From positions 1 through 43,322 of the forward strand of contig JABANN010000281.1 in NCBI GenBank assembly GCA_013115125.1: 43,322 nt of DNA. The letters are read 5' to 3'. Position 1 is the stretch's first letter. Every line of letters starts with the position of its first letter. The notes below the pieces were generated by a model. It did no database searches. It worked only from the letters and a program-made list of their open reading frames with translations, and was not told the origin of the DNA. Origin of the DNA: Perkinsus olseni. Its lineage: Eukaryota; Perkinsozoa; Perkinsida. Below are positions 32,430 to 43,201 of this stretch, one piece after another. The position numbers and the translations under genes are program-made.

Positions 32430-33458
32430 TTAGAAATTCACGAACAGTAAAGTACCAAGTAGAGCAGAAACGAGAACGATAACTTCATGATGAACAGTCG
32501 AGTGAGCATCAGAGCTGGTACCGGCCTGGCCATTGTCATTATTCCCGACAGTGGTCGTCGTTGAACTCTCGTCATCTCCACCACTTTGGGTAGTCACAGA
32601 CGCAGCAGTTGACGACGCAGAACCGGTGGGGCTGTTGGCCGTTGTAGTTGGCTTTGGCGTTGTATACATCTGATGATCGGTGGCTTTGAAGAAAGGGCTT
32701 TCCTTTGCCTCATAGTCGAGCACTAGCAGGGGAGCCTCAGCGTCAGGATAGGCGGCCTTAAAGGTGCCATACTGAGTCCTGGTCTCCGTCTCACCGAGAC
32801 TGCCGTTAGCAATGAAAAAGAAGGCTTCAATCGACTGGGGGAGGTTCTCGAGATAAGTGGAGGAACTGATGACCACTTCATTATAGACGCTCTTCTGATT
32901 GTCCATCATCTTCTGGAGATCATTCGGGCCCCACCAGCACACTGAGAGATCGGCAACTGGCCCCTCAAGGGCACAGGAGTTGTTGTCGCCTAACGACTCG
33001 CACTCGTCATCACCGTGATGGCAACCACAACCAGCGTTGCCTCGGTCCATGGTACCGCCATCTTCAGAGTACGAACACGTAACCTGCGTGTTGTCAGGGT
33101 CCTCGATAGTGCCGCCTCGAGTGTACGTGTAAAGCGGAATCCGACCGTCGCCGGGGCTGCGTACTTGGTTGTTGATGAGAAGGCAAGAAATCCTATCCGC
33201 ATACTGGCAGTTGGCATGAGCTGAGGCGTTGGAGCATTCTTGGGCAGTGTACGGCCTCCACGACTCGTCGTAGTCCTCGGCGCCTAGGTTGTCCCACTGA
33301 TGCATCAGGACTCCGGCTTGAGAGAGATCGTCAGTAGGATGTCCTTCATTGAACCTTTTGTTGAGGGTATTCACAACATCGTCAGCATGGTCGGCAAAGC
33401 TTATGGTTGTCGATGATGCGAGGAGGCACCCGACGAGCACTACCGCAGAGGTGAACAT
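32430..33458 (-). CDS. Secreted, probably GPI-anchored cell-surface protein
   Basis: A 342-residue intronless frame. The N-terminus FTSAVVLVGCLLASSTTISF is a signal peptide. The ectodomain (about 24-260) is Cys-rich, with SWRPYTAQEC, CGCHHGDDEC and VADLSVCWWGPNDL. It ends with YNEVVISSSTYLENLPQSIE and AFFFI, which reads like a folded domain. I have the impression of a family shared by protists and oomycetes, but this is from memory. Then comes a Ser/Thr-rich stalk (about 265-320) and a hydrophobic C-terminus, VIVLVSALLGTLLFVNF, with no basic residues after it. This is the layout of a GPI-anchored surface protein. The ATG lies 14 nt after an AG (TTCACTTAG). Confidence 0.82.
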   Translation of the reverse strand: MFTSAVVLVGCLLASSTTISFADHADDVVNTLNKRFNEGHPTDDLSQAGVLMHQWDNLGAEDYDESWRPYTAQECSNASAHANCQYADRISCLLINNQVRSPGDGRIPLYTYTRGGTIEDPDNTQVTCSYSEDGGTMDRGNAGCGCHHGDDECESLGDNNSCALEGPVADLSVCWWGPNDLQKMMDNQKSVYNEVVISSSTYLENLPQSIEAFFFIANGSLGETETRTQYGTFKAAYPDAEAPLLVLDYEAKESPFFKATDHQMYTTPKPTTTANSPTGSASSTAASVTTQSGGDDESSTTTTVGNNDNGQAGTSSDAHSTVHHEVIVLVSALLGTLLFVNF

Positions 33459-35292
33459 GTAAAATCAGAACTAAGTGAATGTCAAACCGTCAGATAACTC
33501 TTCCCACCCTTTCTGAGGAGTAGACACTCTGTATTGATGTCAGAGCTAGACTTAAGAGAGCCGCGACACAAAGATTGTCCTGTTGAAGCTCGGAGCAGAG
33601 AAGGTGACTTTTCAGCGAGCATGCTCTGAGGGCCCTCACACGAGTGCTCGATTCGGCGTCACGCGTTGAGAGAAAGCCATGTGCCACGTAACGCAACGTT
33701 GCTTTGTCAACATACCACAACACCTTCGACTCAGCATGATATTCATGCCATGGATAGTATTGTGCGAAACTTGCCGACCATGTTTCCCACGGTGCTCAAA
33801 TCGTGTTGCTGAGAACTAGCGTTGGTTCTTCGGCAAGTCCTGCGGAGGTCACGTCTCGGTCACGCGGGGCCGTAGCTCGGCTGCGCTATTGACTCTTAAG
33901 TTCGGGTTTTTCACACGCAACGTACTCTTTCTCCATGATTTGTCGAATACGTTGGCAGAGCGATAGATCTGCTTTCCAGAAGCATATCGGTCTGTAGACT
34001 GCGCAGTTCTCAACTCCTTGTAGTCTGCCAACTCAACCATGTGTGAGCTGGGATCGTCTGCGACTGTTTCGATATCTACCTTCGCTGACTTGGCCTTCCC
34101 TTGGCTGAGAGAAACTCTCGAAGCATTCGGGGCGGGACACTCCGTCACAGTAGAGCAAGGTAGCGACTCCCATTGCCCCCGGTTGCTTCGTGCTTTGCAG
34201 AATGGTGTGTGTCCCGATCGGAGATGCCGGACGTGGCTATCTACCGTCCCGGTAAAACATTCAGAGTCCGCCTATTAGACGCGCAAGATACACGGTGAGC
34301 CGCCTTTCTTGAACCAAAGCAGCGACGATTACTATTCCTTAGACACAGGCTCGTCGTGGAAGACATACTGAATCAACACTTCATGAAAGAACGACTGTGA
34401 GAGTTCACGCTTGTCGCCGACCGTTCCAGCTTGTTGCGTTATCGAGGTCGTTCGTCATAGCCATCGCGCTGGAGCCTGAGGATGCCCTGTTTCTCTGTGA
34501 GACTTCAATTAGAGGCTCTGAATGGCCGAAGATAGTGCAGTGCTCAAGCAGGGCTGAACGTGAGTTGAATGGAAAAAATCGGAACAGCCTTATGAGTTCA
34601 GTTGTAGCAGCAGTGTGGTGGATGGTGGATGAGTCCGAGCCTTAGGCGATTCAAGAGAGCGACTTCTGTCTTGGCGGATGCATCACATGTGGTGTCTGGA
34701 TCTTTCCTGCGTTGCGTTGTGAATCCAAATCATTGCTGATAGAACACTCCCAAGAACTCAAATAGGATTGTTTCGAGGTAAGGTCGGGTGGCATAGGGCA
34801 GAAGGCAATGCACATGTCATCTCACACTCGCGCCATCTCTCAGTCTCGCAAGCCTTCCATAGACGGCCGAAATTCTCATGCCGTCCTCAACTCCCCAACC
34901 AGCACTATCGGTCCGATCCAAGCGGCTCGGACCCAGTCGGCACTCCGGGCCAGGGTCAGGAAACAGGGTCCAGTAGGCCATTGTTTAGCAGGACTTGCGC
35001 GAACCTGCTCACGACCGATGCCTAGAACAGACTGCATCCTGCCAAGCCTTACGCTCCGAGCTTCACATTGCCCTCTTTCCCCCTGTCAGTGTCATCAGCT
35101 TTGACGATTTCCTCGACGCAATCGACCTGTGAGAAGCAACCGTCTAGCCGGAAGACGGATCTGAGCGTACCATCATCGTATCTTGCTCAGCTCGCAACCG
35201 TTCGGCCAGCACTCTGAGGACATCGACAGCATCTTTCTGCGCAGCATAGGTTGTCCGCGAAGTAGCTCCTCGGCGTTGTCGGATGCGACCTG
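33459..35292. other. Largely unassigned; one candidate C-terminal exon on the minus strand
   Basis: On the minus strand, after an AG near 34105 (TTTCTCTCAG), a frame runs to a TGA at 33849 and encodes a basic, Ser/Lys-rich stretch. It includes MVELADYKELRTAQSTDRYA and SWRKSTLRVKNPNLRVN. The composition suggests the last exon of a minus-strand gene, but I cannot find its partners up to 35292. The rest of the interval contains nothing I can support. Confidence 0.35.
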
Positions 35293-36801
35293 CTAAATGA
35301 TACCAGGAGCGAGATGCACGACACCGGGCGCACTGGGGAGCTCATTGGTCGATCGGGCCGCGGCCACTACTAGGCCTAGCATGAACTTGGCCTCCTCCTC
35401 CTGCCACGCCATCAGTGCGGCCCTCCGACGGTCCTATTGAGAGCGAGCGCCTTTTCCCACACGAGCACTTGAGTTGGCGTACGTCGTCGTGTTGCATCAA
35501 CAAAAACTCCGACACTATCTTTCCCGTAGCGACTGTTGTGAGCCCGGCAGGCCTCTCGTGTATCCTCTCGACCACGAGCTGAAATCACAGTCAGGATTAG
35601 ATTCTCGACCTGAAATGGTGTAGCGTACCTCCATCAGTTGAACGCACGCAAAGGTGAGGGCCGAGCGGCACAGTAGACGCCAAAACTCATGGAAGGTGAC
35701 TGTGTGCTCTTTGCGGACATCATGTGGTTTCACGCTCTCCTGGAAAATACGAATGAGAGGGACTCGGCCTTGTGGCCCTAACATCACGCTTGGACGAAGA
35801 GGCGAGCAACAATTTCGTGGCGAAGTGACGGTTTCTGATCAAGCCCATCTCGTCCATGCGATCAACGGCTTTCAGAAGGTGTGTGCGTCTCTCTCGAACT
35901 AGACGGCGATCGTCGGATACGAATATCGACTGGAGGTCCTAGAGGAGGCACAATGAGGCTCACCAACTCGGGAGTGAGGACTCACTCGCCAAACCCTATC
36001 GTATTTGGCAAGCCACTCAGCAGTGCGACTGCCCGATGGACCACCGAAGCGTTCCCTCAGCTGCTGGAATAGGTGGACAAGCTCCCCGGTGTAGCCAGGA
36101 TCAATCCCGGCCTCGCGGTCGTTGGTGGCCCTCTGGAGATCTGCTAAAGAACAGGTATCTGACCACGATGTCCTCAGCGCCTTGTCGTGAGTCGAACGGG
36201 CGAACCGTGAACAGCCCGAGTAGATGGGTGCTGCCGCAGGCGACTCAACTTCATACCAGCCCCTAGGATCGAGAGGCGTGGAAGTGATTCGTACATGCAT
36301 TGGAATTAGTATCCGCGGCAATCCTGATGACAGTTAAGGCTGTCTGCATGGACTGCCCAATTCGGAACCAATAGAACAACGGCACGAAATCGGTGAAGGT
36401 GACAGTGGAAGTCGGGGTGAGGTCAAAGTCCTGAGTCCGGTGACTGAGAGCTGCACGGGCTACTCGGCGACGGTTACCTCAGATATCCTCAAAAGTGATG
36501 CGTAAGCGGCTGAGAAAGGCCCACTCGGAAGGTCGGAATCGACATGCTCCTCCACGATAGGGGCCTGAGCTCTAGAGGTGTGGAACGGGTCGTTCTGGAT
36601 AGGCTACGGACAACGTAGTCAACTTCGTTCCTCCAATGAACTCTCTCGTATAATGCTGCTAGGAGGGGGGTCTGGAGAGAAGTTGAACTACTGTCGGGAT
36701 CAGGACGGCAGTCATACAGTCACCTTGCGTGCATTGGGCTTAGTCGTCATGCCTTGTACAAGACTGCAGCGATAGGCAGATCTGCCACTGATAGAGGCCA
36801 T
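35293..36801 (-). CDS. Unidentified multi-exon gene with repeated TVTFxxF motif
   Basis: Exons that join in phase on the minus strand: 36801-36724 (start MASISGRSAYRC), 36564-36478, one starting at 36430 (DFDLTPTSTVTFTDFVPLFY), 36262-35986 (WYEVESPAAAPIY to EWLAKYDRVWR), then 35739-35629 (VRKEHTVTFHEFWRLLC), 35578-35483 and 35433-35293, ending HLAPGII and TAG. Introns between the last three are 50 and 49 nt. The ATG at 36801 follows an AG by nine bases. The motif TVTFxxF plus a helix appears twice, a little like an EF-hand exiting helix but without a calcium loop. The exon following 36430 and the region 35740-35985 are unresolved. No family is recognised. Confidence 0.6.
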
Positions 36802-37454
36802 TGTCGCAAACTTAGGACGAGGCCGTTCAAGCGTGGGTACGAGCGCCGCTGGCGCCGCGCTCTTGAGCGTGAGTGACACACGCCGCTGAGGTGCGCCTTG
36901 CACGCGTTTGCAGTTGAGCTTTTCTCGCTTTCCGCAACGCGATGCTTTGATGACACTGACTGGGCCACTTGCACTTAGTTCTTTGATAAATGCTGTATCG
37001 GATACTTGCTTCGCGCGTTGAGTGAGTGTGAGGTCTTCTTTGGCAGTAACTTCAACTGACCGGCGGCGAGACGGCCGGAATCTAAGTACGGCCTGCTGTT
37101 AGCCTAGATGGCCGTGGTGAAGCACACTCACCGGTATGCGTCGCTGCCTAGAAACGCCTCCAGTGAACCTAGATGCAGGTCTGCTCCCGGAGATCCTTTG
37201 GCAGGCCGTGCGGGGACGACGGAGGATCGTTTGGGCATGCGAAGAATTCTCCCTAGCGGCACGAGACTAGTGTGAGCGTGAATAGATCAGTGTTGAGAAA
37301 GGGTTTTAAGGGATACCGAAACGAGCAGGGCGTCGTCGAAGCTGAGATCAACAGCACGAGGTAAGAGAAACATCGCCTCTCGGGTGCCAAACAAAGGTTA
37401 TCGCTCCCACGAAGTACTGCATTTACGAACGTGAAGCAAGAGGCAGTAGAAACA

Positions 37455-38147
37455 CTAGGGGTGTTGGGCAGTGGTATTAACCTCGTCAGTATCACAAGTA
37501 GGGGGCTGTTGCTCGACAGCGGCCATGGTGACTTTGAAGCAGCAGCCTCCAACGACGGGTGCTTCTGTGATGTCGAAGTACCCCACGTAGCATGGATGGC
37601 CGAGAGCGGCTAGATACCCTGCAATGATCTGAACACAGACATCGTCCCGACACTAGAGCTCAGCAGCAGCGATAACTCACCCCCTTGGGCAGCTCTAGTG
37701 TCTGTTCTATCCGATTGACCACGTGTGGCGGTGTGGCTTCAACGTCGTTATAGTTGACACCAGCCTTAACCACCTCCTCTATCGGGGCGAACCCGTTGTC
37801 GTGAATAACATAACTACCCTGAAGGAATGACCGTCATGATAGACTTCCAAGTACGTAAAACACCTTACTCGGTTGTCAGTCTGCAATCGATCGGCCTGCT
37901 TGCCGTAGAGCCGCGGCCAGAGGTGCTTGCACACATTTTTCACTGCAAGGTCGTCCCGCTCCAAACTCGCCTTTTGCTCAGGATACATCGTGTTGAGTTC
38001 CCTGAAACCACCAGCTCAGCATTCATGCCTCTTGCCCGTCCCCTACTGTTTCCCCAGTCGTTCCCCTATCCACATTCCCATGCTCTCCAGCAGACTGTAC
38101 GATACCACACCATCGTCTAACATCCTCTCTCCGTACCGTGTAACCAT
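37455..38147 (-). CDS. TRAPP complex subunit TRAPPC6 (Trs33)
   Basis: A small subunit of the TRAPP tethering complex and Rab exchange factor at the Golgi. Four exons join in phase: 38147-38047, 38001-37869, 37818-37681 and 37628-37455 (introns 45, 50 and 52 nt), giving 181 residues against about 160-175 in animals. Diagnostic similarity to human TRAPPC6: SLLESMGMWIGERL (SVLEGMGFRVGQAL), KNVCKHLWPRLYGKQADRL (KFLCKDLWVAVFQKQMDSL), NRGSYVIHDNGFAPI (HQGTYVLQDNSFPLL), AGYLAALGHPCYV and GGCCFKVTM (ACKFQVMI). The C-terminal tail EQQPPTCDTDEVNTTAQHP is an extension. A further upstream exon is possible, but the ATG at 38147 gives a sensible N-terminus. Confidence 0.88.
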
Positions 38148-38517
38148 GGAGTTATGTAAAACCTAGTAGAGCGCACCTGCACCGCAGCCGAAGGTTAGTC
38201 GTAGATCTCTCACCGTGCAACTAGCCTGCGAAACCATGCGAGGCCTTTCGCCAGTCTTCGGAGTGGGAGGCGGCGTCAAGGTGGTGTCCACCGGTACCGC
38301 CACCGTCGGGGACGCTCGACGATCTGACCTGCCTCCGTCCGACATTGTATTCGAAACTACAGAATCACCCGCCCCCACTAAACTTACCAGAGAACCCGGA
38401 AACTCAACAGTCTTTATGAACACCAATTTCAATGGGACATGCCTCACTCCTCAGCATCGTCTTCCGTTTTAAGGGTTCCTTGCCCAATTGGTATCTTTCA
38501 GGAGGTGATGCCTGCTA

Positions 38518-39118
38518 TCAATGGAGACCTACCAATTTCCGGAAATCCTCGAGCCCGAGCTTGCCATCACCGTCAGCGTCCGCTGCTTGCACTGAATTAA
38601 GCGGTATCCATTCACAGCGCTTGTTACTAGGCTTACGTATGCTCTTAGTGTCATCATCAGACAAAGCACCGTAGCCAGCCGACCCGAACAACTCTTTCAC
38701 TATGTCCATGTTGACGTAGCCCGTGTTCTGGGGATCGCACATCTGCGGTCGAACAACGGCACGGCAAGACTAGAGAAGGAAGACACGAGCACCTTGAAGG
38801 CTTCCGCTGCAGGGTCGAAGCCCGTGAGTTGATTGCCGCGTAGGAGTGCGAACAGCTCCTTGAAGGTCATCTCATTCTGGTTGTTCATCATGAACCTTCA
38901 CTGTACATGACTATCCCCGTGTCACCACGATAGCTCACTTGAGATCTTTACTGGTGATGTTCTTATTGAACGGTACGAGCCTCTCCTTGAGGTCATTGAC
39001 GGTGATTTTCCCAGCTCCCTGAGGCAGGTGGACGCCGTGTAGTTCGTCAGCGAGAGGCGGCTGATACTTTAAAATCGAAGAAATCCCAGGCCACTCGCAG
39101 TGCCTCTTCTCGCACTAG
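38518..39118 (-). CDS. EF-hand protein of calmodulin/centrin type
   Basis: Minus-strand exons join in phase: one ending at 38939 (start about 39118, unresolved), then 38895-38793, 38742-38637 and 38591-38518 (introns 43, 50 and 45 nt). The last lobe has a canonical calcium loop, DADGDGKLGLED, followed by FRKLVGLH and the stop. The preceding lobe loop is DPQNTGYVNMDI, degenerate at position 12. The N-terminal half has GKITVNDLKERLVPFNK, SKDLKFMMNNQNEMTFKELF, the helix pattern of another EF pair without good loops. Probably one functional site. The target is unknown. Confidence 0.75.
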
Positions 39119-39365
39119 TACTCCGCCTCGCTGAGAGGAGTCAATAGGCATGCTAGAGACGGGAGTGCCAACTCACGGAGTTCCGAGCAACAGGATCGAC
39201 TTGTGTCTTCCGCCCACTCTTTGGCGAGGACATAAGAATGGGGAAAAGAGGACTAATTTACGCAGAGATGGAGGGAGCTTAGGGGGCCACTACTGCCCGT
39301 ATTCTGAGCGATGATCTGATAATAGTGATGTCCTGTCCTGGGGCTACCTATTACAATACATTCTA

Positions 39366-40145
39366 TTTCATAGTGTGGTGACACGTCTAGTATATCACAG
39401 TCACAGTCACCACTCCATAGTGTGCTGACACGTCTAGTGTATCACAGTCACAGTCACCACCCCATAGTGTGCTGACACGTCTAGTGTATCACAGTCACAG
39501 TCACCACTCCATAGTGTGGTGACACGTCTAGTGTATCACAGTCACAGTCACAGTCACCACTCCATAGCGTGGTGACACGTGCAGTGTATCACAGTCACAG
39601 TCACCACTCCATAGTGTCGTGACACGTCTAGTGTATCACAGTCACCACTCCATAGTGTGGTGACACGTCTAGTGTATCACAGTCACAGTCACCACTCCAT
39701 AGTGTGGTGACACGTCTAGTGTATCACAGTCACAGTCACAGTCACCACTCCATAGCGTGGTGACACGTGNNNNNNNNNNNNNNNNNNNNNNNNNNNNNNN
39801 NNNNNNNNNNNNNNNNNNNNNNNNNNNNNNNNNNNNNNNNNNNNNNNNNNNNNNNNNNNNNNNNNNNTAACAGTCACAGTCACCACTCCATGGCCTGGTG
39901 ACACGTCTAGCCTATCACAGTCACAGTCACCACTCCATAGCGTGGTGACACGTGCAGTGTATAACAGTCACAGTCACCACTCCATGGCCTGGTGACACGT
40001 CTAGTGTATCACAGTCACCACTCCATCGTGTGGTGACACGTCTAGTGTATCACAGTCACCACTCCATCGTGTGGTGACACGTCTAGTGTATCACAGTCAC
40101 AGTCACCACTCCATCGCGTGGTGACACGTCTAGAATATCACAGCC
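39366..40145. repeat. Minisatellite, unit about 47 bp with variable CAGTCA insertions
   Basis: The unit reads CACTCCATAGTGTGGTGACA, then CGTCTAGTGTATCACAGTCA, then CAGTCAC, repeated more than a dozen times. Copies differ by one or two extra CAGTCA hexamers and by point changes. Each unit contains GTCACCAC and GTGGTGAC facing each other across about 8 bases, so each can form a hairpin. A run of N from 39770 to 39867 interrupts it. Confidence 0.95.
39770..39867. other. Assembly gap (98 N) inside the minisatellite
   Basis: A run of undetermined bases. The true array length is unknown, since repeats of this kind commonly collapse in assemblies. Confidence 1.
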
Positions 40146-40504
40146 ATCATGCCACGGTGTCGTGATGTGATTGTTGTGCTACGACTGTTGATAAGTCTGC
40201 ATTCCGTCACTACCCCACGCCTCCCGTACTACAATTGATGCAGCTGATGCACTGCTAGTTGCGGCGCACCCATAACTCGCATGAACACACTCAAGACACC
40301 GCTGAAGGGACAAACATGGCATCTCAGTGCTAGGGGCTAACCGAAATCAAAATGCCACGCTAGCCGGCGAATCGAGGACATCCCACTATCGCTGTAACAC
40401 AAGACACTACAAAGGTCAGGAAACCACACGCCACCACCGAGTATCGCATTAGTTCAAACAGTGTTTAGTCGTCATGATGTTCACTGAGATGCAGTAAGAA
40501 AAAA

Positions 40505-41251
40505 TCAGGCCGCCTGGGCCTTACACTGCTTCAGCTGGTCCACGAGGGACTGGCATTCGAACGAGTCCTTGCCTTGAAACCATAGACTAACATCAACCAT
40601 CAAGGTGAGGCGCTCTTACTCGACAGGCATTGGTTCAGATTGTCCTGTTGATTCTTGCAAGGGTCAGCCGCGGCCGCCGGTGCTGCCGGGGCGCCTTCGT
40701 GCTTGTGAACGACCTGAGGAAAATTCGCAGCACCCGCGGGGAGGTTACCTCGAGGTGTACCTCTGTCTGTCTAGGGCCAAATATGGCGTCCACAGCACGA
40801 TTGGCGATAGACATGCCCACACCGGACGCCATACCACCCATTAAAGATCCGGCCAGACCAGACATCATACCACCACCACCTGAGATACACATGGCCGGTT
40901 CGAGAGAAGGTCAGGACGTACCAGAGGGGGCGGCAGGAGGAGGGCTAGCAGCTGCCGGAGTAGGGGTCGGCTGCGGTACAGAGGCGGGAGCTGTAGGGGC
41001 GCGGGCTGGGGCAGCAGGGGTAGAAGGGGCAGTACTAGTAGGGGAGCTAGGGGGTGTGGGTTGCTGACGAGAATACAGCGTGCTGAGAAAGTGGAGTGCA
41101 CAGCTACTACCTGCTGTGCTGATGTCTGACTACTCTTCCTGCCATGACTAGGCCCAGAAGCAGCAGCCCTACGAGCTCCCGTAGTCGGGCCGGCAGCAGC
41201 AGGGGCTGCGGGAGTAGAGGAAGTCTTAGCGGGGCCCGACTTGCGCGGCAT
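40505..41251 (-). CDS. CHCHD2/CHCHD10-like twin-CX9C mitochondrial protein
   Basis: Proteins of this family sit in the mitochondrial intermembrane space, imported and oxidised by the MIA40 pathway. In animals they support cristae and respiration. Five exons join in phase: 41251-41111, 41063-40922, 40879-40761, 40713-40620 and 40572-40505 (introns 47, 42, 47 and 47 nt), 187 residues. The N-terminal half (1-94) is basic and Ala/Pro-rich (MPRKSGPAKTSSTPAAPAAA at the start). A Gly/Met-rich hydrophobic segment follows, GGGGMMSGLAGSLMGGMASG, as in CHCHD2/10. The CHCH domain has C-KNQQDNLNQ-C and C-QSLVDQLKQ-C, two CX9C pairs 10 residues apart. The last Cys pair is on its own small exon. Confidence 0.88.
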
Positions 41252-41594
41252 GGTTATACGAAAAACAAGCCTGGTAGGAGCAGCACGGTACAGATAATAG
41301 CCGCAGTACTCATTAGCGATCCTGTGGCCGCTGATGCACAGGAGAAGCCAAAATAAGTGCGCTGATAGGTACGACACGAAACACCTAATTGCACAACATG
41401 CACGAAATGCGACAAAATATGTCGCGCGCCACAAAATTAACCTCCGGAGGCCACCAGTCAGAACGGTGCCGCACACCACTATCTCCAGCAGAAACCAACG
41501 ATGGGTTGAATAACTGTGAACGAAACGCCTGATGATGAAGTTCCGAAATGACACATGATACTGATGACAAATCATAGGCTGGCCAGAGGCAGTC

Positions 41595-42725
41595 TCAGGC
41601 AGCAGCAGAAGAGGACTCGGATGCACCGGTCGTCTTCTTCTCTTCCCTTTCACACCTCTTCTTGCACAGGAAATACACAGCCGCCAAAACTATGATCGGC
41701 AGAACCTGACAGAGCACAACCTCATCGAGGGTAAGGGCAGTGAGGCACTTACCTTGGGGTCCTTCAGCTTCGGTAGGAGCTGTTGTACCGGCGGCCCGAC
41801 CACTGTCGCCACCCCCAAGCTGGTCCCCATCACGCACGCTCCTACGATGGTCGATCTGCACTCGAAAAGATGCGCTGAGCACGTCGGGTGGAACGCCCAC
41901 CTGAGGAACCTCTCGAGCTGGAAGAACTCCCTCGGGCTCTTCTTTCTGTCTGGCCTCTGGAGAGAATACCCTCGCCACTCGTTGCCAGGAGCGGAAATAA
42001 CGCACGCCAAAACCACCGTGACGAACATGCTGGAGATGCGGCCTGAGAAGCTCAGCCGTACGGTTGCTGCTGTAGTTGTAGCATTTACCGATGGTTGAGT
42101 CGGATGCCTGGGGGAAGGTCCTGGCCATGAAGGCTGCTATAGTATTGCGCGAATTAGCATAGATGACGTCCCGAACCTGCCGTAAAGCAGGCACTGCACA
42201 CGATATTGAAGAGCAACGTGTGACGGTGCTTACCACAGTAGGGAGGTACGCCGTCCAGAGAGCAGGGTCAGCAAGGGTAACTTCCCTGTTCATGGACTTG
42301 TTGAAGCGGTAGTTGGTGATGGGCAGCGTGGCCGTGGTGAAGATGATACCTACCCGAGCGACGGGAGAACAACAGATGCCGGACCAGCAGGCACCGTACC
42401 GGTGATCACACCACGTAGTTCCTTCGGTATATTGACACGGCGTATGATCTCGTTGAGGACCTCAAAAAGCGGGAACTTGATGAAGTTGGTAGGCAGGGTA
42501 GTCTGGAAGTACTTCAGAGACTTCTCAACGTCAACTTCAGCGAGGGCCTGAGGGAGAGCGGTGACACGCCCCAATAGAAGTGGGCAAGTTCACCTGTTTA
42601 AGAGAGCATCTCTCGACGAGGACCCTGTTGGTGACAGGGTCGGTGACACTGGCTATGAGGGCTCCAACGATGGCACCAGCTGCGCCCTGGCTGGCAGCGG
42701 CTACGCTGGCGCTCACCAAAGACAT
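41595..42725 (-). CDS. Divergent mitochondrial-carrier-family-like protein
   Basis: Six exons join in phase: 42725-42594, 42547-42400, 42349-42234, 42176-42089, 42042-41753 and 41705-41595 (introns 46, 50, 57, 46 and 47 nt), 294 residues, the usual carrier length. The first repeat has IVGALIASVTDPVTNRVLVE then TTLPTNFIKFPLFEVLNEI. The second has GIIFTTATLPITNYRFNKSM then LWTAYLPTVVRDVIYANSRN. The third has GTSLGVATVVGPPVQQL and a hydrophobic LPIIVLAAVYFLC. The carrier signature PxDxxK/R is altered: PVTNR and PITNYR keep Pro and Arg but have Thr for the acid. The C-terminus CKKRCEREEKK is basic. Membership rests on repeat pattern and length. Substrate unknown. Confidence 0.68.
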
Positions 42726-43201
42726 GTGGGATTGAAAAACTGCGGCAGGTGAATACGGTACGCGAAGATTGCAAAATTAACCCTAGAAACACGGTTATGA
42801 CCGAGATCGGTCGATTTCTGGAACCGCCCAGCCATTTCATCCGGCTAGACTGTGACGGAGTAGGCGTAGTACTGACGGACGACAATTGAAAAGCATCAAA
42901 GACACAGCGGCTGGAGAATGATACCGTAACGCGGAGATTGAAGCACTCAAGCGCATGTAGCGCGCCCGCTGAACTGAACTAATACCCTACCTACTTAGCC
43001 ATGAGTGATTGAAGAACAAAGTGAGCACATACCTGTGGTGTTGTTTACAGGAGCAGCGTTATGAACTCCTCATTGCTTCCTTCGAAATATACGCGTCAAA
43101 AGGCGTAGTGTACAGGCGACGCTTTGAAAGGGTCATCAAGGTGCGACCGTAGCAGATAAGAAATATGCAGAAACTCGCACCTGCACTTACGAAGTAGCAA
43201 T
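42726..43201. other. No gene recognised
   Basis: Upstream region of the carrier-like gene (minus strand). Only short frames occur and no repeat stands out. Confidence 0.4.

Noticed and set aside
39366-40145. CRISPR array.
   Set aside because: Repeats are contiguous with no unique spacers, and the setting is eukaryotic. It is a minisatellite.
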